Assembly (NCBI GenBank): GCA_003241685.1
Contig: QFPJ01000012.1
Span: 1-64,000 of the forward strand
Source of the DNA: Sphingopyxis macrogoltabida
GTDB lineage: Bacteria > Pseudomonadota > Alphaproteobacteria > Sphingomonadales > Sphingomonadaceae
Direction: 5' to 3'
Length of the DNA stretch: 64,000 nt
In this document: positions 53,829 to 63,281 of the stretch, piece by piece
How positions within the stretch are numbered: position 1 is the stretch's first letter
Layout of the letters: every line of letters begins with the position of its first letter
Made by a program: the position numbers and the translations under genes
The notes under the pieces: generated by a model
The model's input: the letters and a program-made list of their open reading frames with translations, nothing else
Databases searched by the model: none
What the model was told of the DNA's origin: nothing

Positions 53829-55103
53829 ATGCACGACATCCGCCTGATCCGGGACGATCCCGCCGCTTTCGACGCCGGCCTCGCACGCCGCGGTGCCCCG
53901 CCCCTGTCCGCCGAAATATTGGCGACGGACGCATCGCTACGCGCCTTGCAGACCGAAATTCAGGGCGCGCTGGCCCGGCGCAACGAAGCGTCGAAACTGA
54001 TCGGTCAGGCGATGGCGCAGGGCGACCGGGACAAGGCCGAGGCGCTGAAGGCCGAGGTCGCCGACCTGAAGGCCGCGCTGCCGGCGAAGGAAGACGCCGA
54101 ACGCGACCAGCTTGCCGCGTTGCAGGACAGGCTTGCCGCGCTGCCCAACCTGCCCGCCGCCGACGTGCCCGACGGCGCGGACGAGGCGAGCAATGTCGAG
54201 GTCGCGCGCTGGGGCACCCCGCGCGATTTCGACTTCGACCCGAGGGAACATGCCGATTTCGCGCCCGCGCTGGGGCTGGACTTCGAAACGGCCGCGAAGA
54301 TGTCGGGCGCGCGCTTCGCCTTTCTGAAGGGACAGATGGCGCGCCTCGAACGCGCGCTTGGCCAATATATGCTCGACCGGCAGACGATCGACGCGGGCTA
54401 CAGCGAATGCGCGACGCCGCTGCTGGTCCGCGACGAAGCGGCGTTCGGCACGGCGCAGCTTCCCAAATTCCGCGAGGACCTGTTCCAGACCACCGATGGC
54501 CGCTGGCTGATCTCCACGTCCGAGATGAGCCTGACCAACGCGGTGCGCGAGGAGATATTGGCCGAGGCCGACCTGCCGGTCCGCATGACCGGCCTGACCC
54601 CCTGTTTCCGGTCCGAAGCGGGCGCGGCGGGGCGCGACACGCGCGGCTATATCCGCCAGCACCAGTTCTGGAAGGTCGAACTGGTGTCGGTCACGCGGCC
54701 CGAGGACAGCGACGCCGAACTGGAGCGCAAGACGCGGGCGGCCGAATCGATCCTGGAAGCACTGGAACTGCCCTATCGCCGGATGCTGCTGTGCGCGGGC
54801 GACATGGGCTTTTCGGCCCGCAAAACCTATGATCTGGAAGTGTGGTTGCCCGGTCAGGGCGCCTATCGCGAGATTTCCAGCTGTTCCAACTGCGGCGATT
54901 TTCAGGCGCGGCGGATGAACACGCGCTTTCGCCGCGAAGGCGTGAAAAGCAATGAATTCGTCCACACGCTGAACGGGTCGGGTCTGGCGGTCGGCCGCAC
55001 GCTGGTTGCGATTCTGGAAAATTACCAGCAGGCGGACGGCAGCGTCGATGTCCCGGCGGTGCTGCTGCCCTATATGGGCGGGATAACCAGGCTGACGCCC
55101 TGA
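53829..55103 (+). CDS. serS: Seryl-tRNA synthetase
   Basis: Class II synthetase that charges tRNA-Ser. The 424-residue product has the N-terminal coiled-coil tRNA-binding arm (about 30-100), motif 2 (TPCFRSEAGAAGRDTRGYIR region, 20) and motif 3 (NGSGLAVGRTLVAILENYQ), plus FWKVELV. Lengths and motifs are standard. A family A repeat follows the stop. surE is next on the same strand. Confidence 0.96.
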   Translation: MHDIRLIRDDPAAFDAGLARRGAPPLSAEILATDASLRALQTEIQGALARRNEASKLIGQAMAQGDRDKAEALKAEVADLKAALPAKEDAERDQLAALQDRLAALPNLPAADVPDGADEASNVEVARWGTPRDFDFDPREHADFAPALGLDFETAAKMSGARFAFLKGQMARLERALGQYMLDRQTIDAGYSECATPLLVRDEAAFGTAQLPKFREDLFQTTDGRWLISTSEMSLTNAVREEILAEADLPVRMTGLTPCFRSEAGAAGRDTRGYIRQHQFWKVELVSVTRPEDSDAELERKTRAAESILEALELPYRRMLLCAGDMGFSARKTYDLEVWLPGQGAYREISSCSNCGDFQARRMNTRFRREGVKSNEFVHTLNGSGLAVGRTLVAILENYQQADGSVDVPAVLLPYMGGITRLTP

Positions 55104-55105
55104 CC

Positions 55106-55200
55106 CGTCCTTGCGAGCGCAGCGAAGCAATCTCCAGCCTTCGACCGCGTGCAGCCTTTCTGCTGGAGATTGCTTCGTCGCTGCGCTCCTCGCAATGACG
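55106..55200. repeat. Family A palindrome, empty copy between serS and surE
   Basis: Outer arms CGTCCTTGCGAG (55106) and CGCAATGACG (ends 55200), inner arms GCAATCTCCAGC and GCTGGAGATTGC, spacer about 22 bases. It is a close match to 44781-44873 and carries no gene. Confidence 0.85.
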
Positions 55201-55219
55201 ACATGTTTGGATTGAAGCG

Positions 55220-55990
55220 ATGCGCATTCTGCTGACCAACGACGATGGCTATCACGCTCCCGGGATGGCCGTTCTGGAAGCGATCGCGCGCCAGCTTTCG
55301 GACGATATCTGGGTCTGCGCGCCTGCCGAGGAACAATCGGGCGCGGGCCACTCGCTGACCCTGTCCCGCCCCGTGCGCATCCGCCGGCACGGCGACCGGC
55401 GCTGGTCGTGCAGCGGCACCCCGACCGATTCGGTGATGATGGCGATCGGCCGGCTGATGCCGGACAAGCCCGACCTGATCCTGTCGGGCGTCAATCGCGG
55501 CGCCAATCTGGGCGACGACGTGACCTATTCAGGCACCGTGTCCGCCGCGATCGAGGGGGCACTGGCCGGCATCCGCGCGATCGCGCTCAGCCAGGTTTAT
55601 GCCCGCGAGGGGATGGGCGATACCGTGCCGTTCGCCGTCGCGGAGGCATGGGGCGCGACCGTCCTGCGCCCGCTGCTCGACCATGACATGCCGCCGCGCA
55701 CCCTGATCAACGTCAACTTTCCCGCCATCGCGCCCGAAATGGTGCAGGGCATCCGCGTGACGCGGCAGGGGTTTCACGATTACGGCCGCGGTTCGATCGT
55801 CGAGGGCACCGACCCGCGCGGCTACCCCTATTTCTGGTTCGGACTGCACGGCATCGAACATTCGCCGGGCCATGACAGCGACCTGGAGGCGATCGCCGAC
55901 GGCTTTATTTCGGTGACGCCGCTTCAGCTCGATCTGACGCACGACGCCTCGCTCGGCGCCCTGCGGACCGCCTATACTCGTCCCACTTAG
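55220..55990 (+). CDS. surE: 5'-nucleotidase SurE
   Basis: Metal-dependent nucleotidase that also acts on other phosphomonoesters. The 256-residue product starts MRILLTNDDGYHAPGM (metal-binding DD), has PAEEQSGAGHS, SGVNRGANLGDDVTYSGTVS (20) and VNFPAI. The length is standard. surE next to nlpD (and pcm in E. coli) is a conserved pair; pcm is absent here. Confidence 0.95.
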   Translation: MRILLTNDDGYHAPGMAVLEAIARQLSDDIWVCAPAEEQSGAGHSLTLSRPVRIRRHGDRRWSCSGTPTDSVMMAIGRLMPDKPDLILSGVNRGANLGDDVTYSGTVSAAIEGALAGIRAIALSQVYAREGMGDTVPFAVAEAWGATVLRPLLDHDMPPRTLINVNFPAIAPEMVQGIRVTRQGFHDYGRGSIVEGTDPRGYPYFWFGLHGIEHSPGHDSDLEAIADGFISVTPLQLDLTHDASLGALRTAYTRPT

Positions 55991-56039
55991 GGACAGAACG
56001 CCACTGGAAAAGCGCGTGCCGCTCTGGCAAGCAGCGGTG

Positions 56040-57140
56040 ATGGGGGGAATTAACCATCGTATCGCGCGGCTGACGCCGCTGGCGGGCGGCCTGATGCTGG
56101 CCGCCTGCATTCCGGCAGCGACCAATCCGCGGCCCGCCGCAAGCGTTCCCGAAGCGCGAACCAGCGACGGCGCGGACGCCTTGCCGGCCTTCGATTTCGA
56201 ACGCCGCCCGGTGACGGAGGTCGTCGGCGGCGACGCGCGGCCGACCTGGACGCTGAAGCCGGTCGTCACCAACGCCGCGCGCGTGGCGCCGGCCACCTAT
56301 ATCGTGCGTCCGGGCGATACGCTGCGGTCGATCGGCGCGATGAGCGGTGCCGGGTCGGAGGCGATCGCGATGGAAAATGACCTGACCGCGCCCTATACGC
56401 TGTATGTCGGTCAGGCGCTGCGGATACCCGGCGGCCTGTATCACCGCGTCGGCGCGGGCGAAACCGGCATCGGCATCGCCCATGCCTATCGCGTCGACTG
56501 GGGCGAGATCGTCACCATCAACGCGCTTGCCGAACCCTATATCCTGCGCGTCGGACAGCGGCTGCGGCTTCCCGATCATGCTGCCGCCCAGCCGCCCCGC
56601 GCACCCGATGTGTCGGCCCGCGCCGCCGCCTTCACGCTGGACATCGACGACATCGTCACGGGCAGTCAGCCCGCAATCGCCGAACGCGCGCGCCCTGCTG
56701 TCGCCACGGCCGCGCCGCGGGCGCCGGTCACGACGGCCGTCGCGCCGCCCGCCAGCTTTTCGGGCCGTTTCCAATGGCCGTTGACCGGGCCGATCCTGGC
56801 CCGCTTCGGCCAGCTCGCACCCGGCAAGGTCAACGACGGGATCAATATCGGCGTGGCCGAAGGCACGCCGATCCACGCCGCCGCCAACGGCGTCGTGGCC
56901 TATGCCGGCGACCAGATCGGCGTGTACGGCGGGCTGATCCTGATCGATCATGGCGGCGGCTGGATGAGCGCCTATGGCCACGCCAGCCTGTTGTCGGTGC
57001 CGCGCGGCCAGGCGGTGAAGGCGGGCGACGTCATCGGCCGCGCCGGCGCCACCGGACAGGTGCAATCGTCGCAACTCCATTTTCAGCTTCGCAAGAATAG
57101 GCTACCCGTCGACCCGATGAAGCAATTGCCCCCGCGATGA
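56040..57140 (+). CDS. nlpD: NlpD-like amidase activator lipoprotein (LysM + degenerate M23)
   Basis: A 366-residue lipoprotein: lipobox GGLMLAAC (Cys about 23 from the ATG at 56040), two LysM-like segments (TYIVRPGDTLRSIGAMSGAG and YHRVGAGETGIGIAHAYRVD, 20 each) and a C-terminal LytM domain. The HxG motif is replaced by NDGINIG (Asn for the first His), as in E. coli NlpD, although a later SAYGHAS and LHFQLR are kept. It should therefore activate an amidase (AmiC-type) rather than cut. GTG 56016 is an alternative start. Its position after surE matches E. coli surE-nlpD. Confidence 0.85.
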   Translation: MGGINHRIARLTPLAGGLMLAACIPAATNPRPAASVPEARTSDGADALPAFDFERRPVTEVVGGDARPTWTLKPVVTNAARVAPATYIVRPGDTLRSIGAMSGAGSEAIAMENDLTAPYTLYVGQALRIPGGLYHRVGAGETGIGIAHAYRVDWGEIVTINALAEPYILRVGQRLRLPDHAAAQPPRAPDVSARAAAFTLDIDDIVTGSQPAIAERARPAVATAAPRAPVTTAVAPPASFSGRFQWPLTGPILARFGQLAPGKVNDGINIGVAEGTPIHAAANGVVAYAGDQIGVYGGLILIDHGGGWMSAYGHASLLSVPRGQAVKAGDVIGRAGATGQVQSSQLHFQLRKNRLPVDPMKQLPPR

Positions 57141-58183
57141 GCGACCGGCGGTCGACGAAAGTCCGGATACAGCAGGGAATCCTGACCCTGCGCCGGGCGA
57201 CGCGCTGGCCCGTCTGGGCCGATGTCGTGACGCGGCTGGGCGTGGCCTTTCTGCTGATCGGCATCGTCGTGCTGGTCCACTGGATCGATCGCGACGGCCT
57301 GATCGACCATCATGACGGCCAGATCAGCTTCCTCGACGTCGTCTATTTCACGATGATATCGGTCACGACGACCGGCTTCGGCGATATTGCCCCGGTGTCC
57401 GATCGGTCGCGGCTGATCGAAGCGGTGATCGTCACGCCGATCCGCATCGCGGTGCTCTTCATCTTCGTCGGCACCGCCTATCAATTCGTCATCAAGCGCA
57501 CATGGGAAAAATGGCGTATGGCCCGCATCCAGGCAAAGCTCACCAACCATATCGTCGTCCTCGGCTTCGGGATCAGCGGCAGCGAAGCGGTCAAGGAATT
57601 GATCGCGCGCGGGACCGATCCCGCCTGCATCGTCGTGATCGATCCGTCGCGCGGCCGCACCAACGCGGCCGAAGCGATGGGCTGCAACGTGCTGGAGGGC
57701 GACGCCTCCAACGACGAGACATTGCTCCAGGTCCGCATCGGCGAGGCGAAAGCGGTGCTGGTGTCCGCCGGGCGCGACGACGCATCGATCCTGATCGTGC
57801 TCACTGTCCGCCACTTGGCGCCCGATGTGCCGATCAGCGTCGTCATTCGCGCGCAGGACAATGAATTGCTGGCACGCCAGGCGGGCGCGAACAATGTCAT
57901 CAATCCGGTGAACTTCACCGGCCACCTGCTGGCGGGATCGGCGCAGGGCGCGCATGTCGCCGACTATATGGCCGATCTCGCCTCGATCGGCGGCAAGGTT
58001 CAACTGCGCGAGCGGCCCGTCAGCGCCGAAGAGGTCGGCCGCGGGCTGGACCAGCTGGCCAGCCGCGGGCGCGGCCTGCGCATCTATCGCGGCGACCAGG
58101 CGATCGGGTTCTGGGAGCCGGAGGCCAATGTGCTGCGGGCGGGCGACATGATCGTCGAGGTCATCCCGTGCGAGGCGGGTTGA
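57137..58183 (+). CDS. Two-TM potassium channel with RCK (TrkA-N) domain
   Basis: A 348-residue Kch/MthK-type channel. Two transmembrane helices (about 30-50 and 95-115) flank the pore helix and selectivity filter TTTGFGD, and a cytosolic RCK domain follows with the dinucleotide-binding GFGISGSEAV and a C-terminal lobe. The start overlaps the nlpD stop (ATGA). Ion and ligand are not known beyond K+ by the filter. Confidence 0.85.
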   Translation: MSDRRSTKVRIQQGILTLRRATRWPVWADVVTRLGVAFLLIGIVVLVHWIDRDGLIDHHDGQISFLDVVYFTMISVTTTGFGDIAPVSDRSRLIEAVIVTPIRIAVLFIFVGTAYQFVIKRTWEKWRMARIQAKLTNHIVVLGFGISGSEAVKELIARGTDPACIVVIDPSRGRTNAAEAMGCNVLEGDASNDETLLQVRIGEAKAVLVSAGRDDASILIVLTVRHLAPDVPISVVIRAQDNELLARQAGANNVINPVNFTGHLLAGSAQGAHVADYMADLASIGGKVQLRERPVSAEEVGRGLDQLASRGRGLRIYRGDQAIGFWEPEANVLRAGDMIVEVIPCEAG

Positions 58184-58193
58184 CCGGCACGCG

Positions 58194-58520
58194 TCAGCTG
58201 CGTCCGTAAAGCCAGGCGGCCCACAGCCACCCGGCGATCAGCAGGGTTCCACCGATCGGCGTTACCGCACCCAGCCAGCGCGGCCCGCCCAGCGCCATCG
58301 CATAGAGGGTGACGGCGAACAGCGTCCCGCCGGCGAGCAGCATCCACGCCGGGCCGCGCGCGAATCCCATGATCGCCAGCGCGCCGACCGCGTGAATCAG
58401 CTGATACAGCCCGCCGGTCCGCAGCCATTCCGCCGCCTGCGGGCTCGCCGCGCCATGCGCGCCAAACGCCCCCGCCGCGACCGCAACCGCCGCCGAAACT
58501 GCCGCAAACGCTCCTATCAT
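58194..58520 (-). CDS. DUF423 small membrane protein (YgdD-like)
   Basis: A 108-residue protein with four hydrophobic helices and the family landmarks AAGAFGAHG, YQLIHAVGALAI and TPIGGTLLIAGW. Function unknown. It converges with the channel gene and diverges from rimO. Confidence 0.82.
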   Translation of the reverse strand: MIGAFAAVSAAVAVAAGAFGAHGAASPQAAEWLRTGGLYQLIHAVGALAIMGFARGPAWMLLAGGTLFAVTLYAMALGGPRWLGAVTPIGGTLLIAGWLWAAWLYGRS

Positions 58521-58615
58521 GCCGATTCATCCTTCTGCGCGGCGGATCGGCCGCCCGCCCCGCTTAGCGCCGCGCGTGACAAAGCTGCAAGAATCGATTA
58601 AGGGCGCCGCCAATC

Positions 58616-60001
58616 ATGACAGTCAAGACCCTCCCCCCCCAGCCGAAAGTCGGCATGGTGTCGCTCGGCTGCCCCAAGGCGCTGGTCGACAGCGAACGCA
58701 TTTTGACCAAGCTGCGCGCCGACGGCTATGGCCTGTCGCCCGATTATGCGGGCGCCGACGTCGTGCTGGTCAACACCTGCGGCTTCCTCGACAGCGCCAA
58801 GGAGGAAAGCCTGGAGGCGATCGGCGAGGCGATGGCGGAAAATGGCCGCGTCATCGTCACCGGCTGCATGGGCAACGAGGCGGAGGTCATCCGCGCGCGC
58901 TTTCCCAACGTCCTCGCCGTTACCGGCGCGCATCAATATGAACAGGTCGTCGATGCGGTCCATGAAGCCGCGCCGCCGACCCAGGGTCCGTTCGTCGATC
59001 TGGTGCCGGGTCTTGGGCATGACGGCGGCGGGCTGAAACTGACGCCGCGCCATTACAGCTATCTCAAGATTTCCGAAGGCTGCAACCATAGCTGCGCCTT
59101 CTGCATCATCCCCGACCTGCGCGGCAAGCTGGTCAGCCGGCGTGTCGATGCCGTGCTGCGCGAGGCCGAAAAGCTGGTTGCGGCGGGCACGAAGGAACTG
59201 CTGGTGATCAGCCAGGACACCTCGGCCTATGGCGTCGACATCCGCCACCAGCCGCGCGAATGGAAGGGGCGGGAGGTGCGCGCGCACATGACCGACCTCG
59301 CCCGCGAACTGGGTCAGCTGCGCACCGGCGAAGGCCGCGCGCCATGGGTCCGGCTCCACTATGTCTATCCCTACCCGCATGTCGATGCAGTCATCCCGCT
59401 GATGGCCGAGGGGTTGATCACCCCCTATCTCGACATCCCCTTTCAGCATGCCAGCCCCAAGGTGCTGAAGGCGATGAAGCGCCCGGCCAACGAAGCGAAG
59501 GTGCTCGACCGGCTGAAGGCATGGCGCGCCATCGCGCCCGACATTTCGATCCGTTCCAGCTTCGTCGTCGGCTTCCCCGGCGAGACGGAGGAGGATTTCC
59601 AGTATCTGCTCGACTGGCTCGACGAGGCGCAACTCGACCGCGTCGGCGCCTTTCGCTTCGAACCGGTCGATGGCGCCCAGGCCAATGCCCTGCCCGATCC
59701 CGTGTCCGACGCGGTGAAGGAAGAGCGGTTCCAGCGGATCATGGACAAGACCGCCGCGATCAGCGCCGCGAAGCTCGCCGCGAAGATCGGCCGCACCCTG
59801 CCCGTGATCATCGACGAGGTCGGCGAAGCGGATGCGGACGGCAGCATCGGCGCGACGGGCCGCAGCCAGGCCGACGCGCCCGAAATCGACGGCCATGTCT
59901 ATCTGCGCGACGTCGCGAAGACACTGAAAGCCGGCGATATCGTCGATGCCCTGATCGAAGACGCCGACGAGCATGACCTGTTCGGGGCCGTTGCCGGATA
60001 A
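58616..60001 (+). CDS. rimO: Ribosomal protein S12 methylthiotransferase RimO
   Basis: Radical SAM enzyme that adds a methylthio group to Asp of ribosomal protein uS12. The 461-residue product has the N-terminal UPF0004 cluster (MVSLGCPKALVDSE, NTCGFLDSAKEES, VTGCMG), the radical SAM cluster CNHSCAFC, and a C-terminal TRAM-like domain (about 390-455). Six or more cysteines are in place. LGCPKALVD is the RimO-type opening, unlike MiaB. Confidence 0.95.
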   Translation: MTVKTLPPQPKVGMVSLGCPKALVDSERILTKLRADGYGLSPDYAGADVVLVNTCGFLDSAKEESLEAIGEAMAENGRVIVTGCMGNEAEVIRARFPNVLAVTGAHQYEQVVDAVHEAAPPTQGPFVDLVPGLGHDGGGLKLTPRHYSYLKISEGCNHSCAFCIIPDLRGKLVSRRVDAVLREAEKLVAAGTKELLVISQDTSAYGVDIRHQPREWKGREVRAHMTDLARELGQLRTGEGRAPWVRLHYVYPYPHVDAVIPLMAEGLITPYLDIPFQHASPKVLKAMKRPANEAKVLDRLKAWRAIAPDISIRSSFVVGFPGETEEDFQYLLDWLDEAQLDRVGAFRFEPVDGAQANALPDPVSDAVKEERFQRIMDKTAAISAAKLAAKIGRTLPVIIDEVGEADADGSIGATGRSQADAPEIDGHVYLRDVAKTLKAGDIVDALIEDADEHDLFGAVAG

Positions 60002-60076
60002 GGCGTGTCCTGCCATTCGGGAACGGCTGGACGCATTCGATGTTATAGCCGGAAGAAACCGCATCAGGGACAGCTT

Positions 60077-61558
60077 ATGCGTATCGTTCGCCTGGCGACC
60101 GCCGCCTTCCTTCTGACCACGCTCCTCTCCGGCTGCGAACGCAAGCCCGAAGCTCAGGCCCCGCCCCGCGCTACCGACAAGGCTCCCGCGCCGTCGCAAA
60201 CATCGCTGATCGCCGTACCGATCACCGCCGATATCGGGGCTTTGCGCCACGAACTGGAACGCGCGATTCCCAAGACGCTGTGGACGATCAATCGGCGCGA
60301 AAAAGAATGTGTCGCGCCGCAGCGGGTGAAGGTTTTCGGCAAGAAGGTGAAGGTCACGCCCGCCATCCCCTGCACCATCGTCGGACAGGTGACGCGCGGC
60401 GCGCTCCGCTTTCGCGGCGAGGGGCAGGAGATCGTCGTCGACGTGCCGATCAACGCCCGGATCAGCGCGCGCGACGTCGGCGGCGTGCTGAAGGGCGAAA
60501 CGGCGACCGGCTCGGCGCTGGCCCATGCGCGCATCCGGGTGGAGCTGGCGCCCGACTGGCGGATGCACGGCAAGGCCCGGATAAGCTATGGCTGGACGAA
60601 AGCGCCGGGCATCGATTTTCTGGGCCGGCGCATCACCTTCACCGACGAAGCCGACGAGAAGCTGAAACCCGTCATCCGCGACGTCGAGCGCGAGGTGAAT
60701 CGCGAAATCGCCAAGGTCGACATCCGCCGTCAGGCCGGCGACGTGTGGCGGCAAAGCTTCACGTCGGTCGAACTCAATCGAGAAAACCCGCCGGTGTGGA
60801 TGCGCATCACGCCGCAGCGCATCCTGTTCGGCGGCTTTCGCCTGAACGGTCAGCAACTGAACCTCAACCTGGGGCTGGAGGCTGTGACCGAAACCTTTGT
60901 GTCCGGGGGCCGTCCGGCCGACCCGAAGCCGACGCCGCTGCCCCGCCTGGTCCGCGAAACGCCGCGCCCGCATTTCGATGTTCGCGTGCCGGTCATCGCC
61001 GACTATGTGCAGCTGGAACCCGTGCTGGCGCGGGCGCTCGCCAAACGATCGCTGCGCCCGTTCGACCTTCCCGCCATCGGGCCGGTGAACGCGCGTTTCG
61101 GCAAGATCACCGTCTATGGCGCGCCCGGCAACCGGATTGCCGTCGGCATCGACATCGAAGCGCTGGCGGCGGGGGCCGCGCGCGAGCCGACGCGCGGGCG
61201 CGTCTGGATAACCGCGCACCCCGTCAACAAGCCGGGGTCCGCGGAGGTGCATTTCACCGACCTGAGCGTTAGCGGCAACACCGACGGCGTTCGCGGCGAC
61301 CTGCTGATCCAGATCGCGCAAAGTCCCGGCTTTTCCGCGCTGATCGCCGATGCGCTGACCCAGAATTTCACCCGCGACCTTACCGAACTGGAAGGCAAGA
61401 TCCGCCGCGCGATCGACCAGCGGCGCGAGGGCGATTTCGTCATCCGCACGACCATCGACAGCTTCGAAACCGGCGAGATCAAGGCTTATGGCAACGGCCT
61501 GTACCTGCCCGTCCGCATGGTCGGCGGCGCCAGCATCGTCTATCGTCCCGCCCGATAG
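60077..61558 (+). CDS. DUF4403 lipoprotein
   Basis: A 493-residue lipoprotein with lipobox LLSGC (Cys about 20), an Ala/Pro-rich linker, then a large alpha/beta domain resembling DUF4403 (lipid-transfer-like beta cup) with a repeated half: ITADIGALRHELERAIPK early and IADYVQLEPVLARALAKRS later (20 each). The family is periplasmic and unknown. The ATG at 60077 gives the signal peptide. Confidence 0.8.
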   Translation: MRIVRLATAAFLLTTLLSGCERKPEAQAPPRATDKAPAPSQTSLIAVPITADIGALRHELERAIPKTLWTINRREKECVAPQRVKVFGKKVKVTPAIPCTIVGQVTRGALRFRGEGQEIVVDVPINARISARDVGGVLKGETATGSALAHARIRVELAPDWRMHGKARISYGWTKAPGIDFLGRRITFTDEADEKLKPVIRDVEREVNREIAKVDIRRQAGDVWRQSFTSVELNRENPPVWMRITPQRILFGGFRLNGQQLNLNLGLEAVTETFVSGGRPADPKPTPLPRLVRETPRPHFDVRVPVIADYVQLEPVLARALAKRSLRPFDLPAIGPVNARFGKITVYGAPGNRIAVGIDIEALAAGAAREPTRGRVWITAHPVNKPGSAEVHFTDLSVSGNTDGVRGDLLIQIAQSPGFSALIADALTQNFTRDLTELEGKIRRAIDQRREGDFVIRTTIDSFETGEIKAYGNGLYLPVRMVGGASIVYRPAR

Positions 61559-61590
61559 CAGGGGCGGGAAACGGCAACAGGGCGGGAAGA

Positions 61591-62256
61591 ATGATGGATT
61601 TTTCGGCGATCGCGGCGACCCTGCTCCTTTTTTCGGCGGCGGCCGTCTCGCCCCCACCCGCCGATCTGCCCGATGCGCTCGTCGAGGCACAGCGGTCGGC
61701 GGACCGGGCGGAACATTGCCTTCCGGCCGACGACCCGGCACCCCATGCCTATCTGGCAGAAAAGAACGGGCGCCTGTCGCGCCTGACCCGGCAGGTCGAG
61801 GGGCTATGGGGTCTTCGCCCGTCCGATATCGACAGCGCCCGGGTGCGCCGCGCCGCCACCGATTGCGACGCCGCGCGGCAGGCGGAAAGGCGGATAGCCC
61901 GGCTCGCCGCCATCGTCGACCGCCAGACGGCGACGATGACCGACGGGGCGTGGATCGGTACGCTGCCCCTCTGCCGTTTCGGCCGGGTCGAGGCGCGACC
62001 CGGTTTCGACGATCAAATGGGCCTGCCGATCGTCAACCTCCGCTTCGATGCGCCGCTTGCCCGCGCCTTTGGCGAATTGACGGCGGGGCGCATCGGCCGC
62101 CTGCTGGCCATCCGCGTCGATGGCCGCGTCGTGACCGAGCCCGTCGTCAATGAACGGATCGACGGCGGAGAAATACAGATTTCGGGCATCGGAACGGTTC
62201 AGGAAAGCGCGACGATCGCCGCCGCGATACGATGCAGCGGAGCCAGCGCCGCTTAG
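61591..62256 (+). CDS. Exported protein with SecD P1-like head domain
   Basis: A 221-residue protein with a signal peptide (about 1-20). The C-terminal 90 residues read VNLRFDAPLARAFGELTAGR, then LAIRVDGRVVTEPVVNERID, GGEIQISG and ATIAAAIR, which matches the SecDF P1-head fold (normally FDPxGAKRFAELT...AIVLDGKVISAPVINEPI) very closely. SecD transmembrane segments are missing. The N-terminal half is a Cys/Arg-rich helix. It is a stand-alone P1-like protein of unknown role and overlaps the pit gene by four bases, convergently. Confidence 0.68.
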   Translation: MMDFSAIAATLLLFSAAAVSPPPADLPDALVEAQRSADRAEHCLPADDPAPHAYLAEKNGRLSRLTRQVEGLWGLRPSDIDSARVRRAATDCDAARQAERRIARLAAIVDRQTATMTDGAWIGTLPLCRFGRVEARPGFDDQMGLPIVNLRFDAPLARAFGELTAGRIGRLLAIRVDGRVVTEPVVNERIDGGEIQISGIGTVQESATIAAAIRCSGASAA

Positions 62257-63266
62257 AACAGTCGCGTCAGCGCATAGAAGGTCGCCGCGACGGCGGCGCT
62301 TGCGGGAATGGTGATGAACCAGGCCGCGACGACGTTGCGCGCGACGCCCCAGCGCACCGCGCTGGCGCGGCGGGCGACGCCCGCGCCGATGATCGCGCCG
62401 GTGATCGTGTGCGTCGTCGATACCGGGATGCCGAGCAGGCTGGCGGTGAACACCATGATCGACCCGCCGGTCGAAGCGGCGAAACCCTGATGGTGCGACA
62501 ATTTGGTGATGCGGCCGCCCATCGTTTCGATGATCTTCCACCCGCCCGACAGCGTGCCGAGCGCGATCGCGATATAACAGCTGAACGCCACCCAGTGCGG
62601 GACGTGAAATTCGCCCGACAGATAGCCGGTCGAATAGAGCAGCACGGTGATGATCCCCATCGTCTTTTGCGCGTCGTTCAACCCGTGGCTGAGCGAATAG
62701 GCGGCGGAGGAAAACAGGTGGAGATAGCGAAAGGCGCCCTCGGCGAATTTGGCGGTCGCCTTCATCAGCGCCCAGCTGCTGATCAGCATGACGATCATCG
62801 CCAGCAACATGCCGAGCATCGGCGACAGGAAAATCGCGGCGACGGTCTTGTTGAGGCCCGACCATTGGATGCCCTCGAACCCCGCATGGGCGACCCCGGC
62901 GCCGACGATCCCGCCGACCAGCGCATGGCTGGACGAGGACGGAATGCCCTTCAGCCAGGTGACGATGTTCCAGAACATGGCGCCGACCAGCGCCCCGAAC
63001 ACCACCGCCGGCGTCACCAGATCCTTGTCGATCAGCCCCGCGCCGATCGTTTCGGCGACCTTGTGCAATGCCGGGAAGGCAAGGCTGAGGAAATAGGCCG
63101 CGAAGTTGAAGAAGGCGGCGAACAGCACCGCCTGAACCGGACGCAGCAGCCGCGTCGCGACGACGGTCGCGATGCTGTTCGCGGCATCGTGCAGCCCGTT
63201 CAGAAAGTCGAACGCCAGCGCAAGGATGACCAGCCCGACGAGGAGGTGAAAGGCGATTTCGTGCAT
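62253..63266 (-). CDS. Inorganic phosphate transporter, Pit family
   Basis: Low-affinity H+/phosphate symporter in the inner membrane. The 337-residue product has about ten transmembrane helices and the duplicated PiT signatures: GLHDAANSIATVVATR early and GLNDAQKTMGIIT in the second half. PVSTTHTITGAIIG is also typical. It lies downstream of the DUF47 gene on the same strand, its usual partner. Confidence 0.93.
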   Translation of the reverse strand: MHEIAFHLLVGLVILALAFDFLNGLHDAANSIATVVATRLLRPVQAVLFAAFFNFAAYFLSLAFPALHKVAETIGAGLIDKDLVTPAVVFGALVGAMFWNIVTWLKGIPSSSSHALVGGIVGAGVAHAGFEGIQWSGLNKTVAAIFLSPMLGMLLAMIVMLISSWALMKATAKFAEGAFRYLHLFSSAAYSLSHGLNDAQKTMGIITVLLYSTGYLSGEFHVPHWVAFSCYIAIALGTLSGGWKIIETMGGRITKLSHHQGFAASTGGSIMVFTASLLGIPVSTTHTITGAIIGAGVARRASAVRWGVARNVVAAWFITIPASAAVAATFYALTRLF

Positions 63267-63281
63267 GACTGCGCGCCCCGC

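Noticed and set aside
58598..61741. A 1047-codon open frame on the minus strand
   Set aside because: It runs opposite rimO and the DUF4403 gene, which have clear motifs. High GC suppresses stop codons, so long antisense frames are expected.
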